Origin: Pedobacter sp. PACM 27299
Lineage (GTDB): Bacteria; Bacteroidota; Bacteroidia; Sphingobacteriales; Sphingobacteriaceae
Direction of reading: 5' to 3'
DNA: 64,000 nt
Assembly: GCF_001412655.1 (NCBI RefSeq)
Contig: NZ_CP012996.1
Location: forward strand, 4,340,001-4,404,000
Below are positions 42,378 through 52,269 of the stretch, piece by piece; within the stretch, counting starts at the first letter, position 1; the number at the start of each line of letters is the position of its first letter. The position numbers and the translations under genes were made by a program. The notes under the pieces were generated by a model. That model had not been told where the DNA came from. It did no database searches and saw nothing but the letters and a program-made list of their open reading frames with translations.

Positions 42378-44159
42378 TTATTCCATATAATCGGCCTGTC
42401 GGGCCAGTAATTTACGGTATTTATTAAAGATGGCCGTTTTGGATACAAAGCCAAGATAGCGGTCTTCTTCTGTCAATACCGGCAGGGCCCATACATTTTC
42501 CTTTTCCATCTTCTGCATCACAATTCTCATGGAATCGTTGATATGAACGGTATCAGGAGCCTCCTGAATTAAATCATTGGCCCTTACTTCCAGATGGTCC
42601 ACCTGATTGATCCCTTTTTTCAGGAGTTCTTCCAGATAAATCAAACCTTTAAAGCTCTGGTCTTCCTGAGCAACAACCGGAAAAACACTGCGTTTAGATT
42701 GTAAAATCTCCGGTAAGCGGTCTAGGATTAAATCATCCTGATTTAAAATCAGGTAATCTTTCTCTACCAGGAACCTTAATTTCATCATGTTCAACACTGT
42801 AGAGTCTTTGTCTTCATAAGACAGCAGCTCTCCTTTTTCCGCAAGGGGTTTGGTATAGATCGAATATTTGTTTTTACTTCTGTTGATCAGGTAAGAAATT
42901 GCTGAAACAATCATCAGTGGTACCATTAATACATAACCACCAGTAATTTCAGCGATCAAAAATATCCCCGTTAGCGGCGCATGCATGATGGCACTTAAAG
43001 AACCTGCCATTCCCGCAACAATAAAATTGGCCACATTTAGCTCTGCAAGCCCCAGGGTATTCACGGTAAAAGCGAGCATAAAACCCATTAAACCACCCAT
43101 AATTAAGCTGGGGGCAAAGATTCCACCGTTTCCTCCAGCACTTAAAGTGATGAGCGTTGCTGCAGATTTAGCAAAAAGTGTGGCTAAAGTAAAGATCAGC
43201 ACCAGCCATGGCAGATGTCTATATTCAGAAAAAATGCTGTTGTTGATTACGGTAGAATAGTTTCCACCCAATAGATTTTTGATCGTGATGTAGCCCTCTC
43301 CATACAAAGTAGGGAATAGAAACACCAATAAACCTAACATTAATCCGCCTACCAGAACTTTCTTATAAGGATGCTTAATCTTATAAAAAGAACCCTTTAT
43401 ATAGGCACTGACTTTGGTAAAATAGATCGAAAAGAAACCGATAAATACGGCAAGAATCACATAATAAATCAAGGCCTCTATTTTCCAGCCTTCGGTGACT
43501 AAAAAGAACAGCTGTTCATTGTAAAATAGCCTGGCCACTACCGCTGCTGTGGCTGAAGCCAGCAGCAAAGGAATAAAGGCGGGAATGCTGAATTCTGGGA
43601 GCAGGATTTCTACCGCGAACACAATCCCTGCAATCGGGCTATTAAAGGCACCTGCAATACCCGCAGCGGCTCCACAAGCCAAAAGCATGGTCGTTTCCTT
43701 ATAGGACAAGCCCAGAAAACGGCCTACTACAGATCCGATTCCAGCGCCACTGGTTACAATGGGTGCCTCTAGCCCCGTAGAACCACCAAAGCCTACCGTT
43801 AAGGCGGCTGTGATGATCTGGGAATAAATATTATGGGGTTCTACCTTACTGGATTTTCTGGAAATCGTGTATAGCAAAGGGGTCAATCCGGTTTCAAATT
43901 TCCCTTTTCTAATAAAACGCCGGACATACATGACCGACAACAAGATTCCGATAAATGGAAAAAAAAAGAAGAGGTAATACTTGTACTCCCAATGAAAGCC
44001 TGTTTGCAGGAAATCCTCAATGTGGTGTGTAATGGTTTTCAGCAAGGAAGCAGCAAGTCCGGCAAGGACCCCAACGATCAATGCCGCAATTACCAAAAAG
44101 TTCCTGTTTGAGATTTTAGTCTTCCGGTACTGGTTAATTCTGTCTACATAATTTACCAT
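42378..44159 (-). CDS. ClC family chloride channel with CBS pair
   Basis: About 593 residues; start placed at 44159 (MVNYVDRINQYRK), four codons after another ATG. About ten membrane helices make the ClC core, then two CBS domains (about 465-590). Signatures: GGSTGLEAPIV with the gating Glu (GxExP), GGNGGIFAPSLIMGG (GxFxP), and FNSPIAGIVFAVEILLPEF. In the last, the residue equal to the proton Glu203 of E. coli ClC is Ile, and the first motif GSGIP is not present (the region reads FETGLTPLLY). This points to a channel or an unusual exchanger rather than a standard 2Cl-/H+ antiporter. Confidence 0.9.
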   Translation of the reverse strand: MVNYVDRINQYRKTKISNRNFLVIAALIVGVLAGLAASLLKTITHHIEDFLQTGFHWEYKYYLFFFFPFIGILLSVMYVRRFIRKGKFETGLTPLLYTISRKSSKVEPHNIYSQIITAALTVGFGGSTGLEAPIVTSGAGIGSVVGRFLGLSYKETTMLLACGAAAGIAGAFNSPIAGIVFAVEILLPEFSIPAFIPLLLASATAAVVARLFYNEQLFFLVTEGWKIEALIYYVILAVFIGFFSIYFTKVSAYIKGSFYKIKHPYKKVLVGGLMLGLLVFLFPTLYGEGYITIKNLLGGNYSTVINNSIFSEYRHLPWLVLIFTLATLFAKSAATLITLSAGGNGGIFAPSLIMGGLMGFMLAFTVNTLGLAELNVANFIVAGMAGSLSAIMHAPLTGIFLIAEITGGYVLMVPLMIVSAISYLINRSKNKYSIYTKPLAEKGELLSYEDKDSTVLNMMKLRFLVEKDYLILNQDDLILDRLPEILQSKRSVFPVVAQEDQSFKGLIYLEELLKKGINQVDHLEVRANDLIQEAPDTVHINDSMRIVMQKMEKENVWALPVLTEEDRYLGFVSKTAIFNKYRKLLARQADYME

Positions 44160-44181
44160 CCGTACATACATATCTTACCGT

Positions 44182-44928
44182 TTAAGCGTCAAATTTATCA
44201 AGTAGTTTTATCAGTGTTGCAAAATCCTTAGGATATGGTGCATCAATTACGATATCAGCGCCGTCTAATCCTTTAAATACCAAATGTCTGGCATGTAAAG
44301 CAAAACGTTTCATAATCGGAAGTTCTTCATCATCTTTTGCAATGCGGTAACCTTTTTTCATGGTCGATAAGAATACCGGCTTTCCACGATACATATCATC
44401 ACCAGCAATTGCTGCGCGCTGTGTCGCCAGGTGAATCCTGATCTGGTGCATACGACCGGTAATCGGCTTACATTCTACCAGGGTATAATGACGGTAATGT
44501 TTTATGGAATTAAAAATGGTTTCTGCACGTTTACCCTCTTTTCTGTCGATGGTAACGCTCTTATTCCCGTCATTAAGGATGGGAAGGTCGATAAACAGCT
44601 CGTTAAAAGTAAACTGTCCGTCTACCACTGCGTGGTATACTTTGTTTACTCTACGCTTTTCAAATTGTATCGCAACGTTGCGATAGGCATCAGGAGTTTT
44701 CGCAATGATAATCGCGCCTGAAGTTTCTTTGTCTAAACGATGACATACCTGTGCATCAGCAGAATACTGCTTTGCCAAACGTAATATATTGACCTCGCCT
44801 GATCCGCCGCGCTCATCCAGCGAGGCTACAAAAGGAGGTTTATTTACGACGATATAATCATCGTTTTCGAATAGGATAAGATCTTTAAAAGAAGGATATT
44901 TCAATACAGTGGATTTAATACTGCACAA
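44182..44928 (-). CDS. RluA family pseudouridine synthase
   Basis: 248 residues. Converts uridine to pseudouridine in rRNA or tRNA. The catalytic Asp is in VCHRLDKETSGAIIIAK (about residue 65); VNKVYHAVVDG, ITGRMHQIRIHLA and FALHARHLVF are further RluA phrases. The S4 RNA-binding domain found in many family members is missing, so it belongs to the shorter branch. Target site cannot be told. It starts 5 bp after the OmpR-type regulator. Confidence 0.92.
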   Translation of the reverse strand: MCSIKSTVLKYPSFKDLILFENDDYIVVNKPPFVASLDERGGSGEVNILRLAKQYSADAQVCHRLDKETSGAIIIAKTPDAYRNVAIQFEKRRVNKVYHAVVDGQFTFNELFIDLPILNDGNKSVTIDRKEGKRAETIFNSIKHYRHYTLVECKPITGRMHQIRIHLATQRAAIAGDDMYRGKPVFLSTMKKGYRIAKDDEELPIMKRFALHARHLVFKGLDGADIVIDAPYPKDFATLIKLLDKFDA

Positions 44929-44933
44929 AAATA

Positions 44934-45623
44934 CTAAGAAAGTTCGAATTTATAGCCTACACCCTTCACTGTTGCTACATAAGTCTCGCCTAATTTCTCA
45001 CGAAGCTTGCGGATATGCACATCAATTGTACGGTTGGTGACCACTACAGAATCTTCCCAAATATTTTTAAGAATAGATTCTCTGGTGTATACTTTTCCTG
45101 GTTTAGAGGCTAATAAGTACAATAATTCGAATTCTTTTTTGGCTAATACTACCTTTTGTCCGCCTTGAAATACCAGGTAAGCTTCCCTGTCAATGACCAA
45201 ATCTCCGATTTCTACTTTATTATCAGAAACCTCATCAGCACTTGAATTTCTTCTTAATATGGCATTAATTCTACTCACCAATGCACGAGGTTTAATCGGT
45301 TTGGCGATATAATCATCTGCACCTACATTAAAACCAGCAATTTCTGAGTACTCTTCACTCCTGGCGGTTAGGAACACCATGAACGTATTTTTAAACTCTG
45401 GAATGGCACGCATTAACCTGCAAGCCTCAATTCCATCCATTTTAGGCATCATGATGTCCAGGATGATCAAATCAGGATGAACCTTCTTGGCTACCGTAAT
45501 TCCTTCCTGGCCATTACTAGCCAAAAAAACCTGATATCCTTCTTTTTTCAAGTTGTACTCGATCAATTCAAGGATATCAGGTTCATCATCAACAATCAGT
45601 ATCTTTTGTTTTACGGTGCTCAT
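44934..45623 (-). CDS. OmpR/PhoB family response regulator
   Basis: 229 residues: receiver domain with phospho-Asp in LIILDIMMPKMDG and the conserved Lys in GADDYIAKPIKP, then a winged-helix DNA-binding domain (KKEFELLYLLASKPGKVYTRESIL, VTNRTIDVHIRKLREKLGE, VKGVGYKFE). No kinase gene is adjacent, so it is an orphan here. It is probably cotranscribed with the pseudouridine synthase downstream. Confidence 0.94.
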   Translation of the reverse strand: MSTVKQKILIVDDEPDILELIEYNLKKEGYQVFLASNGQEGITVAKKVHPDLIILDIMMPKMDGIEACRLMRAIPEFKNTFMVFLTARSEEYSEIAGFNVGADDYIAKPIKPRALVSRINAILRRNSSADEVSDNKVEIGDLVIDREAYLVFQGGQKVVLAKKEFELLYLLASKPGKVYTRESILKNIWEDSVVVTNRTIDVHIRKLREKLGETYVATVKGVGYKFELS

Positions 45624-45728
45624 AGCTTTAAATATTTGTTACGAAATTAGGTAATCAATTATAATATACCGTTAAACCCAAGTTAACAAATTGTTAAGTA
45701 ACTCCAGTGTGTTAACACGGATTTAGGA

Positions 45729-46835
45729 TTATTTTAAAGTTTTATTTAAGAAAGTATCCAGCTCTTCACCACGTAGGTTCTTTGCAATAATCTTTCCGTT
45801 AGGGTCTAATAGAAAGGAACTTGGGATCGCTTCGATCTCATATTGCCTCACTACAGGGCCATCAAAATCTTTCAATTCGCCAGCATGCGTCCATGTTAAA
45901 TGATCTGCAGCAATTGCGTTTTTCCATGCGCTAGCGTCTTTATCTAATGAGATTCCAAGGATGGTAAAGTTCTTGTCTTTGAAAGTATTGTAAGCTTTTA
46001 CCAGGTTTGGATTTTCCTGACGACAAGGCATACACCAGGATGCCCAGAAGTCGATCAGCACATATTTGCCTTTAAAATCTGACAATTTAACTGGTTTACC
46101 ATCTAAACCTGCAATCGTAAATTCTGGTGCCTGAGAGCCTACAGATAAAGATTTCAGCTTAGACATTTTAGTTAAAAACTCTGTCACCGAAGGATTGTCG
46201 TTGAAACTACTTTTGATTTTATCTGAGTATTCTACCATTTCTTTTTCATATTCAGCAGGGTTTAGTAAGTTGATCGCATAGAAACCAGCTAAAGAACTGC
46301 TGTTGTCTTGTGCAAATTTCAATACGGCTTTGTTCAAGCCATCGATCTCTTTCGTGTACTCTGGTCTGAATTGCTCCATGATCGCCTCTCTTTTATCAGG
46401 TTGAGCAGCTACTGCTTCTTCAAACTTCGCTTGAATTGCACCAAGTTTGGCCATGTATTGGTTTTTGACCGTGTTCAATTCCTGTAGTTTATCGGCTTCC
46501 ATTGCACCAGAAACTGTATAACCTAAGTTTTTATCCGTTAAATCGGCAGCGATTTTAATGTCATCACCATTCTTGGCGATGATCATATATTCATTATGTC
46601 CGGCAGAGATTCTAAAGAAATCTACGCCTGGTGTACTGTGTGAAAATTTAAACTCTCCTTTTTCAGAAAGCACTGTAGAATCCAAAGGAAGCACATTTTC
46701 TTTTTGTAGACCAAATAAGTAAACTTTACTTTGAGGCGTTGCGTTTTTAAATTCACCACTAATGGTAAACTTACTTGTGTCCTTACATGCAGTAAATGCA
46801 AAACAGATCAATAACAGATATCCGAGTTTTTTCAT
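45729..46835 (-). CDS. TlpA-like thioredoxin lipoprotein with DUF4369 domain
   Basis: 368 residues: lipoprotein signal ending FAFTAC followed by Lys, an N-terminal beta-rich DUF4369-type domain (FTISGEFKNATPQSKVYLFG, about 25-120), a helical linker, and a C-terminal thioredoxin fold with active site FWASWCMPCRQENP (about residue 268) and IEAIPSSFLLDPNGKIIAKN. Periplasmic thiol-disulfide protein, probably reducing, common in several copies in Bacteroidota. It stands alone, 98 bp after gatB. Confidence 0.93.
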   Translation of the reverse strand: MKKLGYLLLICFAFTACKDTSKFTISGEFKNATPQSKVYLFGLQKENVLPLDSTVLSEKGEFKFSHSTPGVDFFRISAGHNEYMIIAKNGDDIKIAADLTDKNLGYTVSGAMEADKLQELNTVKNQYMAKLGAIQAKFEEAVAAQPDKREAIMEQFRPEYTKEIDGLNKAVLKFAQDNSSSLAGFYAINLLNPAEYEKEMVEYSDKIKSSFNDNPSVTEFLTKMSKLKSLSVGSQAPEFTIAGLDGKPVKLSDFKGKYVLIDFWASWCMPCRQENPNLVKAYNTFKDKNFTILGISLDKDASAWKNAIAADHLTWTHAGELKDFDGPVVRQYEIEAIPSSFLLDPNGKIIAKNLRGEELDTFLNKTLK

Positions 46836-46933
46836 TTGTATATATTTGTCTTTTAACGGTTATGAAGCTATCAACAGCATTTTCATAAAGTTTGGTAAGC
46901 AGTATGCTGTTGATGGTTTCATGTGTATTCTTT

Positions 46934-48397
46934 TTACTTTAATTTATCTTGTAACAATTCGTTTATTTTCTGGGCATCTGCTTTTCCTTTGGCCAGTTTC
47001 ATCACCTCGCCGACAAACAGACCGAGCACTCCTTTTTTTCCTTTTTTATAGGCTTGTACCTGTGCATCAAATTTCGCGAGTACCTCATCTACAAAGCCGG
47101 ACAATTCATCGCTGTTCTCTACAATCAATAGATTTAAAGATGCAGCTATCGCCATCGCTTCCGCTTTAGGATCTTTTACCAGCTCTGGAAGTAATTGCTG
47201 TAACGCAATCTGCTGGGTAACCTTTTTATCGTCAACAAGGTTGATCAGTTCGGCCAGCTGTACAGGCTGCAGTTTAAAATCAGCAATGCTGATCTCCTGC
47301 TCACTCAGCAATGCTCTAATCGAGCCCGTAAGCCAGTTTACCAGACTTTTCTTATTTCCTACAATGGGTAAAGCGTCATTAAAATAGCTCAGCAAATCAC
47401 GGTCTTCAGAAAGCATAGCCGCCTCAGAAGCATTAACGCCAAAGTCGGCAACTAATTGCTTGGAGATTTCTGCTGGTAATGCTGGCATATCGAACTTAAT
47501 CTGCGCCAGCCATTCGGCAGAGACATGAATCGGTGCAAGGTCAGGATCAGGGAAATAGCGGTAATCATTGGCTTCTTCTTTGGTTCGCATCGGGGCAGTT
47601 GTTCCCTGGTCTGCGTCGAAGTTTAAGGTGCTCTGGATGATCTTCCCTCCCTCAGAAATTACTTCCTGCTGACGGTTGAATTCAAATTCCATCGCTCTTC
47701 GGACATTGCGGATAGAATTCAGGTTTTTCACTTCGCATCGTGTACCGAACTCACTGGTTCCGAATTTACGGATCGAGATGTTCGCATCGCAGCGTAAGCT
47801 ACCTTCTTCCATATTCCCATCGCTCACATCCAGGTGGCGTACCAGTTTCCTGATTTCTAATAATAATGCCGAAGCCTCTTCCGCAGAACGGATATCCGGC
47901 TCGGTCACAATTTCTATTAATGGAACTCCGGCCCGGTTGAGGTCTACAAAAGAGAAGCGATCATCCTGATCGTGTAAGCTCTTCCCTGCATCTTCTTCCA
48001 GGTGGATTCTGTTGATTCCTATTCTTTTTTCCTCGCCATTTGGCAAAGTCACATTCAGGAAACCATTCTGACAGATCGGCTTATTGTCTTGCGTAATCTG
48101 GTATCCTTTCGGCAGATCTGCATAGAAATAATTTTTGCGGTCAAAATAATTGATTTCATTAATCGTGCAATTTAGTGCCAAACCCATTCTAACGGCTTTT
48201 GCCACCACCTCTTTATTGAGTTTTGGCAACGCACCGGGCAAGGCAAGAGATACCGCAGAAATATGTTCATTGGGTTTAGCCCCGAAAGAAGCACTGTCTG
48301 AGGAGAAAATTTTTGATTTTGTATTTAGCTGTACGTGGATTTCTAAACCAGATACCAATTCAAATTCTGATGGAGAAACTGCTGTATTCGTACTCAT
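46934..48397 (-). CDS. gatB: Asp-tRNA(Asn)/Glu-tRNA(Gln) amidotransferase subunit B
   Basis: 487 residues; part of GatCAB, which amidates Glu-tRNA(Gln) or Asp-tRNA(Asn). Signatures: FELVSGLEIHVQLNTKSKIF at the N-terminus, LPGALPKLN, FDRKNYFYADLPKGYQI with the zinc/catalytic cradle region, RCDANISIR, and the C-terminal helical tail domain ending in LLQDKLK. Full length. gatA and gatC are not in the window, which is usual in Bacteroidota where the genes are scattered. Confidence 0.97.
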   Translation of the reverse strand: MSTNTAVSPSEFELVSGLEIHVQLNTKSKIFSSDSASFGAKPNEHISAVSLALPGALPKLNKEVVAKAVRMGLALNCTINEINYFDRKNYFYADLPKGYQITQDNKPICQNGFLNVTLPNGEEKRIGINRIHLEEDAGKSLHDQDDRFSFVDLNRAGVPLIEIVTEPDIRSAEEASALLLEIRKLVRHLDVSDGNMEEGSLRCDANISIRKFGTSEFGTRCEVKNLNSIRNVRRAMEFEFNRQQEVISEGGKIIQSTLNFDADQGTTAPMRTKEEANDYRYFPDPDLAPIHVSAEWLAQIKFDMPALPAEISKQLVADFGVNASEAAMLSEDRDLLSYFNDALPIVGNKKSLVNWLTGSIRALLSEQEISIADFKLQPVQLAELINLVDDKKVTQQIALQQLLPELVKDPKAEAMAIAASLNLLIVENSDELSGFVDEVLAKFDAQVQAYKKGKKGVLGLFVGEVMKLAKGKADAQKINELLQDKLK

Positions 48398-48587
48398 TTA
48401 TAGGCAATGATTAAAACTTGATTTTCGATATATTTTATAGACAAATATAACGGAATTGAGCATTAACAGGGCAGTTTCCATCCATAATTATACAGTACAT
48501 CAAACTTTGATCGTTTAAATGCCTAAAAACACGAGGTTTCGCTGAGGACTACCCGGCACATCACCTATAGTTGACAGTACTGCTGAT

Positions 48588-49586
48588 TCAGGATTCCTGG
48601 CCAAAACTCACCTCGCTGGGCAAGATTCCAAAATACCGCTTAAAGGCATCTGTCAGGTGACTCTGGTGGTTAAAACCTACTGCTGCAGCCACCTGGCCTA
48701 TGCTCATCCTTTCTTCCAGAATCAGTCTTTTCGCCTCTTCCATCCGCAAGCGCGTCACATAACCGTAAATAGTGATTCCGAAATACTCTTTAAAGCCACG
48801 CTTCAGTTTGAACTCATTTAAAGCGGTGATTTTCGACAATTCTATGATCGTAGGGGGATAGCGATAGCCTGCATCCAACACCTCACGTGCATGTTCTATT
48901 TTCTTCAGGTCATCAGGTTTGATCTGGTATTTTTCGACCTCCACACCAGATTGCATTTGTTCCAGCTGCAGCATCAGCAGTTCCAGAATCTTAGATTCTG
49001 TATGCATTCTTTTCAAATCTCCTGCCCGCTTACACTCGCAAATATCGTTGATAACCCTGCGCATTTCCGGAGTTACGGAAAGATCTTTGGCTACAAAAGA
49101 AGTGAATTTTCCTTTGAGAATTTCCTTTACGAAATCGGTATGCAGCAGGGAATGCTGATCAATCAAATGAAAATAATAGGCTTTAGAGAGTACCAGCAGA
49201 AAGTATTTATATTCTACACCAGGAACCATAGGGTATTTTCCTTTTAAAGAAGGAATATACCGGATATTGTGCCTGCTCCCCATCCTCCTGCTATTCTTTG
49301 AAGCACCTTTTTCGCTGGTCGGACTTGTTCCATAAAAGATAAACTGAGAAGTAATTGTCTCCCCCTCCACTTCCGAAAGCACTTTAACATTTTCATTGAA
49401 CTGCATGGTGGAATGAACCAGAAATAAGCCACCAGAACTCAGCTGATAGTTGATCAGTTTATTTACAGCAGGCATTTTTATATTGATATTCTTTTCTGAA
49501 AGCGGCGTATTGGCCACATACATTTCAGGAATCTCTTCGATGAACAACCAGTCTTCCGCTCCTTCTATCTTTGATTTAATTTTCAT
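48588..49586 (-). CDS. AraC family transcriptional regulator (PchR-like)
   Basis: 332 residues. A C-terminal AraC helix-turn-helix pair (about 235-330) is plain: ITALNEFKLKRGFKEYFGITIYGYVTRLRMEEAKRLILE and IGQVAAAVGFNHQSHLTDAFKRYFGILPSEV. The N-terminal 200 residues form a ligand or sensor domain without cupin motifs that I can name. It is of the PchR type, a group known to control iron and siderophore genes. It is the last gene of the minus-strand heme island, so it may regulate it; the ligand may be heme or a siderophore. Confidence 0.9.
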   Translation of the reverse strand: MKIKSKIEGAEDWLFIEEIPEMYVANTPLSEKNINIKMPAVNKLINYQLSSGGLFLVHSTMQFNENVKVLSEVEGETITSQFIFYGTSPTSEKGASKNSRRMGSRHNIRYIPSLKGKYPMVPGVEYKYFLLVLSKAYYFHLIDQHSLLHTDFVKEILKGKFTSFVAKDLSVTPEMRRVINDICECKRAGDLKRMHTESKILELLMLQLEQMQSGVEVEKYQIKPDDLKKIEHAREVLDAGYRYPPTIIELSKITALNEFKLKRGFKEYFGITIYGYVTRLRMEEAKRLILEERMSIGQVAAAVGFNHQSHLTDAFKRYFGILPSEVSFGQES

Positions 49587-49642
49587 TAGTTTTCTTTTTG
49601 GGGATTACATCTTGAAGATATATTCCCTGGATTTCGCTTATT

Positions 49643-49963
49643 TTATTTACTCATCAGCTGATACACCTCATTCATATAAATCGATTCGTCAATGGCGAGT
49701 TTAAAACTTTCAAATTCCTCATAACAAAAGGCAAAGCAAATGTCGTCATTAGGGGTATGCAGGATGATCCGCTCTTCCTGATCTGGGAATGGCAAGCTAT
49801 TTTTATGAAAAGGCAGACTAAAAACCACCCCTCTAAATGCTTCAAAGGCATCAATACTGAAATTTAGCAACAAATTATTATGCCACAGATAATACATTTT
49901 ACATCCCATACAGCTGCTGATTACTGTATCTCCTTTGGCACTTAACACTCTCGTTTTGCACAT
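49643..49963 (-). CDS. Small CxxC protein, DUF6686-like
   Basis: 106 residues with an N-terminal SCMGCKMYYLWHNNLLLNF and a C-terminal part CFAFCYEEFESFKLAIDESIYMNEVY. The pattern of a CxxC next to YLWHNN is that of a small Bacteroidota protein family often found by heme-uptake genes (called DUF6686 if I recall correctly). No signal peptide, so probably cytoplasmic. A metal, heme or redox function is possible through the CxxC. It sits between the S41 protease gene (13 bp) and the AraC regulator. Confidence 0.7.
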   Translation of the reverse strand: MCKTRVLSAKGDTVISSCMGCKMYYLWHNNLLLNFSIDAFEAFRGVVFSLPFHKNSLPFPDQEERIILHTPNDDICFAFCYEEFESFKLAIDESIYMNEVYQLMSK

Positions 49964-49976
49964 CTTCTTCTATATT

Positions 49977-51536
49977 TTATTTCAACTTTAATTTTCTTTT
50001 GATCATTCCATTAAACCTAGCCCTGGATTCCATAAAAGTGGTGGATGGAAAGGGAATACTTTGCTGAGTGGCGGCTGACAACGCCAGTTTCGCCAGAGCG
50101 CCTCCTGAAGATCTGCCATTAACCAGCGAAAGCGCTGCAGCAACACAAGCCTCTTTCGGATCTGCAAAATCTTTCGATAAATCATCTTGTTCCAGTTGAT
50201 CAGGGATAAAACCATTGAAATAATCGCCAGTTCCTACTGCATTTTCTATTTTAAAATTGGGCAGATACATCGTATACTGATCGATATTGATCCCAAAAAA
50301 ACCGACTGGTTTCCCGTAAGTATGACTGCCGATTAATTTCACATTGAGGTATGGTTTCAGACAATTGATGAGCATTTCACTGGCAGAGGCGGTTTGTCCA
50401 CTGACAATGAAATACACATTTCTGATACTTTCTATACTCCCTTTTTTGGCATAAGCGTAAGTATTTCCGCTGAGACTATAATCGACATTGAACAATGTTG
50501 CCCTTTTTCCATTCAGCTCAACCGGGTTTCCCTGTTCATCAAAATATGGCTGGTTTTTCAGATAAGTTGCTTTCCCCTGCTGAAGCATCTCATTGTAACG
50601 CTCCACATACATTGTTTTTCCGTTTAAGCCAGAATTGGCGATAAGATTGGCCACATAAGCCGCAGTTTCTACGTATCCACCTTTGTTGTACCTGAGGTCG
50701 ACAATCATTGTAGATGGCATCGCTGCTGCTAAAACCTCAAAAGCCTGATCTAATAGATATTTTGAACTGGATAGGGTATTAAAATCAGACAGGGCGATGT
50801 AGCCAACATGTTCATTTCCGGCAGATAAAGCCGCGGTTTTCAGCACCGGACTGCTTTGATAATTGCTGGTCGATAAAGTAACATTTGCCAGGCTGCCATC
50901 TGTTTTTTCCAACTGCAAGTTTATGCTGTTTAACCCAATTGCATTTTGAGCAATAGATAAAGTTGCAGGTTGTCCATTAATAGCTAAAATCCGGCAGGCA
51001 CGAGTTAAACCCGCATTTGCTGCAGGGGAGCCTGGATTTATATAACTAATCCTCAGCTCAGTACCAAAAGCCGCAATATTTAAACCCAGATCGGCCCCTT
51101 TTCCGTTCAAAGAAACTGCAGCCAGCTGATTTAAACTACCCGCAGCAAGGCTTACTGAACGAGATCCTGAGGCCTGTATAAAAGAATACTTAGCTTGGCC
51201 TGGCGTAAAAGACCTTTCATAGGCAAGCCCATTTTCAGGATTAATTTTCAATTGGCTCAGGCCAAAAACCAACGCATTAAATGCCTTTAAGTCAGTAGTC
51301 CCTTGATACTGCCGCGGATTAAAATCCCCGTAAGCAGGTAAAGCATCATTCCATAAATACGTTTGCGTCGCATAGAGGTAAATAGAATCCAGCGTAAATT
51401 CTGTCCGGCTTCCTGTTAACGGCGAAACCGGTAAGTCGCTTGGAGTTACCGAATTTTTCTTACAGCTATAAAACACAGACAGCACTAATAAAAGTGCCAG
51501 CCTGAGGGGAATATGAAAGGGATAACTGATGCTCAT
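49977..51536 (-). CDS. S41 family (C-terminal-processing) protease lipoprotein
   Basis: 519 residues: lipoprotein signal ending VFYSC followed by Lys-Lys, a PDZ domain (about 165-225: GTELRISYINPGSPAANAGLTRACRILAINGQ) and an S41 serine protease core with Ser in VSGQTASASEMLINCLKP (about residue 383) and Lys in THTYGKPVGFF-like context, read here as SHTYGKPVGFF (about 407). VDLRYNKGGYVETA is a family phrase. Envelope protease. In this operon with HmuY and HmuR it could release heme from host or environmental hemoproteins; that role is inference. Overlaps the next gene by one base. Confidence 0.92.
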   Translation of the reverse strand: MSISYPFHIPLRLALLLVLSVFYSCKKNSVTPSDLPVSPLTGSRTEFTLDSIYLYATQTYLWNDALPAYGDFNPRQYQGTTDLKAFNALVFGLSQLKINPENGLAYERSFTPGQAKYSFIQASGSRSVSLAAGSLNQLAAVSLNGKGADLGLNIAAFGTELRISYINPGSPAANAGLTRACRILAINGQPATLSIAQNAIGLNSINLQLEKTDGSLANVTLSTSNYQSSPVLKTAALSAGNEHVGYIALSDFNTLSSSKYLLDQAFEVLAAAMPSTMIVDLRYNKGGYVETAAYVANLIANSGLNGKTMYVERYNEMLQQGKATYLKNQPYFDEQGNPVELNGKRATLFNVDYSLSGNTYAYAKKGSIESIRNVYFIVSGQTASASEMLINCLKPYLNVKLIGSHTYGKPVGFFGINIDQYTMYLPNFKIENAVGTGDYFNGFIPDQLEQDDLSKDFADPKEACVAAALSLVNGRSSGGALAKLALSAATQQSIPFPSTTFMESRARFNGMIKRKLKLK

Positions 51537-52186
51537 TAGCGCGCGATTTTAAATGGCCCTTTAATTAGTGTCCGGGAACCTGTAATCATTTTAATATGAT
51601 AACTGCCCGTATCTATGACACTTACAGCCGGCACCGCAGCATTCAATCTGGCGGTAGTCAGCAGCGCTATCGGATTAATTCTAGTTTCTTTTTTCGATTT
51701 GTCGATCAGGTAAACTTTTGTCTTTGAGGTATCTGCCACAAAGTAGCTGCCACTTAAAAGAAAAAGTCCCCCTCTCGTCATCGTCCTTGCCAACTCAAAA
51801 TCAAATATTGGCTGATTGTTCAACCGTTTCAAATGATAAACTTTAGTATTGCCATCCTGAGCAGTCACCCTATAACTCGTTTTATCAGAATAAGCAACTT
51901 TCTTTCCAGAAGCAGGAAGAATGCTGGCACGTTCAGAAACTGTGATTTGAGGGGTAATCGAATCCGGAATATTAATAAATGGAGGCCAGTATAAAATGAT
52001 GCTATCGCCTTTAATTACGGCATCAATATTACTTTTTTCATCTATGCTGACTTGAAATTGTTCAATGTTATGGTAAGGAAAATCGGTATACTCCTTTTTA
52101 CAGGCAGAAAAAATAGTTAAAAATAAGGCCAGTACGAATATCGTACAAGACATTATTGTGGTTTTTGTAAACTTATAATCAGGCAT
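51536..52186 (-). CDS. Hypothetical lipoprotein with Ig-like/TIG-type region
   Basis: 216 residues: signal ending TIFSAC followed by Lys-Lys, then a beta-rich part with SITPQITVSERASILPASGK and SYRVTAQDGNTKVYHLK, the type of phrase found in DUF5018/Ig-like repeats of Bacteroidota surface proteins. A second ATG at 52153 also gives a good signal. Its sequence is akin in layout to the 53027-53986 protein of the same operon. It overlaps the S41 gene by one base, so the two are coupled. Function unknown; surface binding is likely. Confidence 0.75.
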   Translation of the reverse strand: MPDYKFTKTTIMSCTIFVLALFLTIFSACKKEYTDFPYHNIEQFQVSIDEKSNIDAVIKGDSIILYWPPFINIPDSITPQITVSERASILPASGKKVAYSDKTSYRVTAQDGNTKVYHLKRLNNQPIFDFELARTMTRGGLFLLSGSYFVADTSKTKVYLIDKSKKETRINPIALLTTARLNAAVPAVSVIDTGSYHIKMITGSRTLIKGPFKIAR

Positions 52187-52269
52187 TTTCAGTTTAATTT
52201 GATAAAATTGATGAGTTGAAAATATAGCGCGTGCCGGAATGCTCCGACAAGCGCTACAGGCAGATGATA

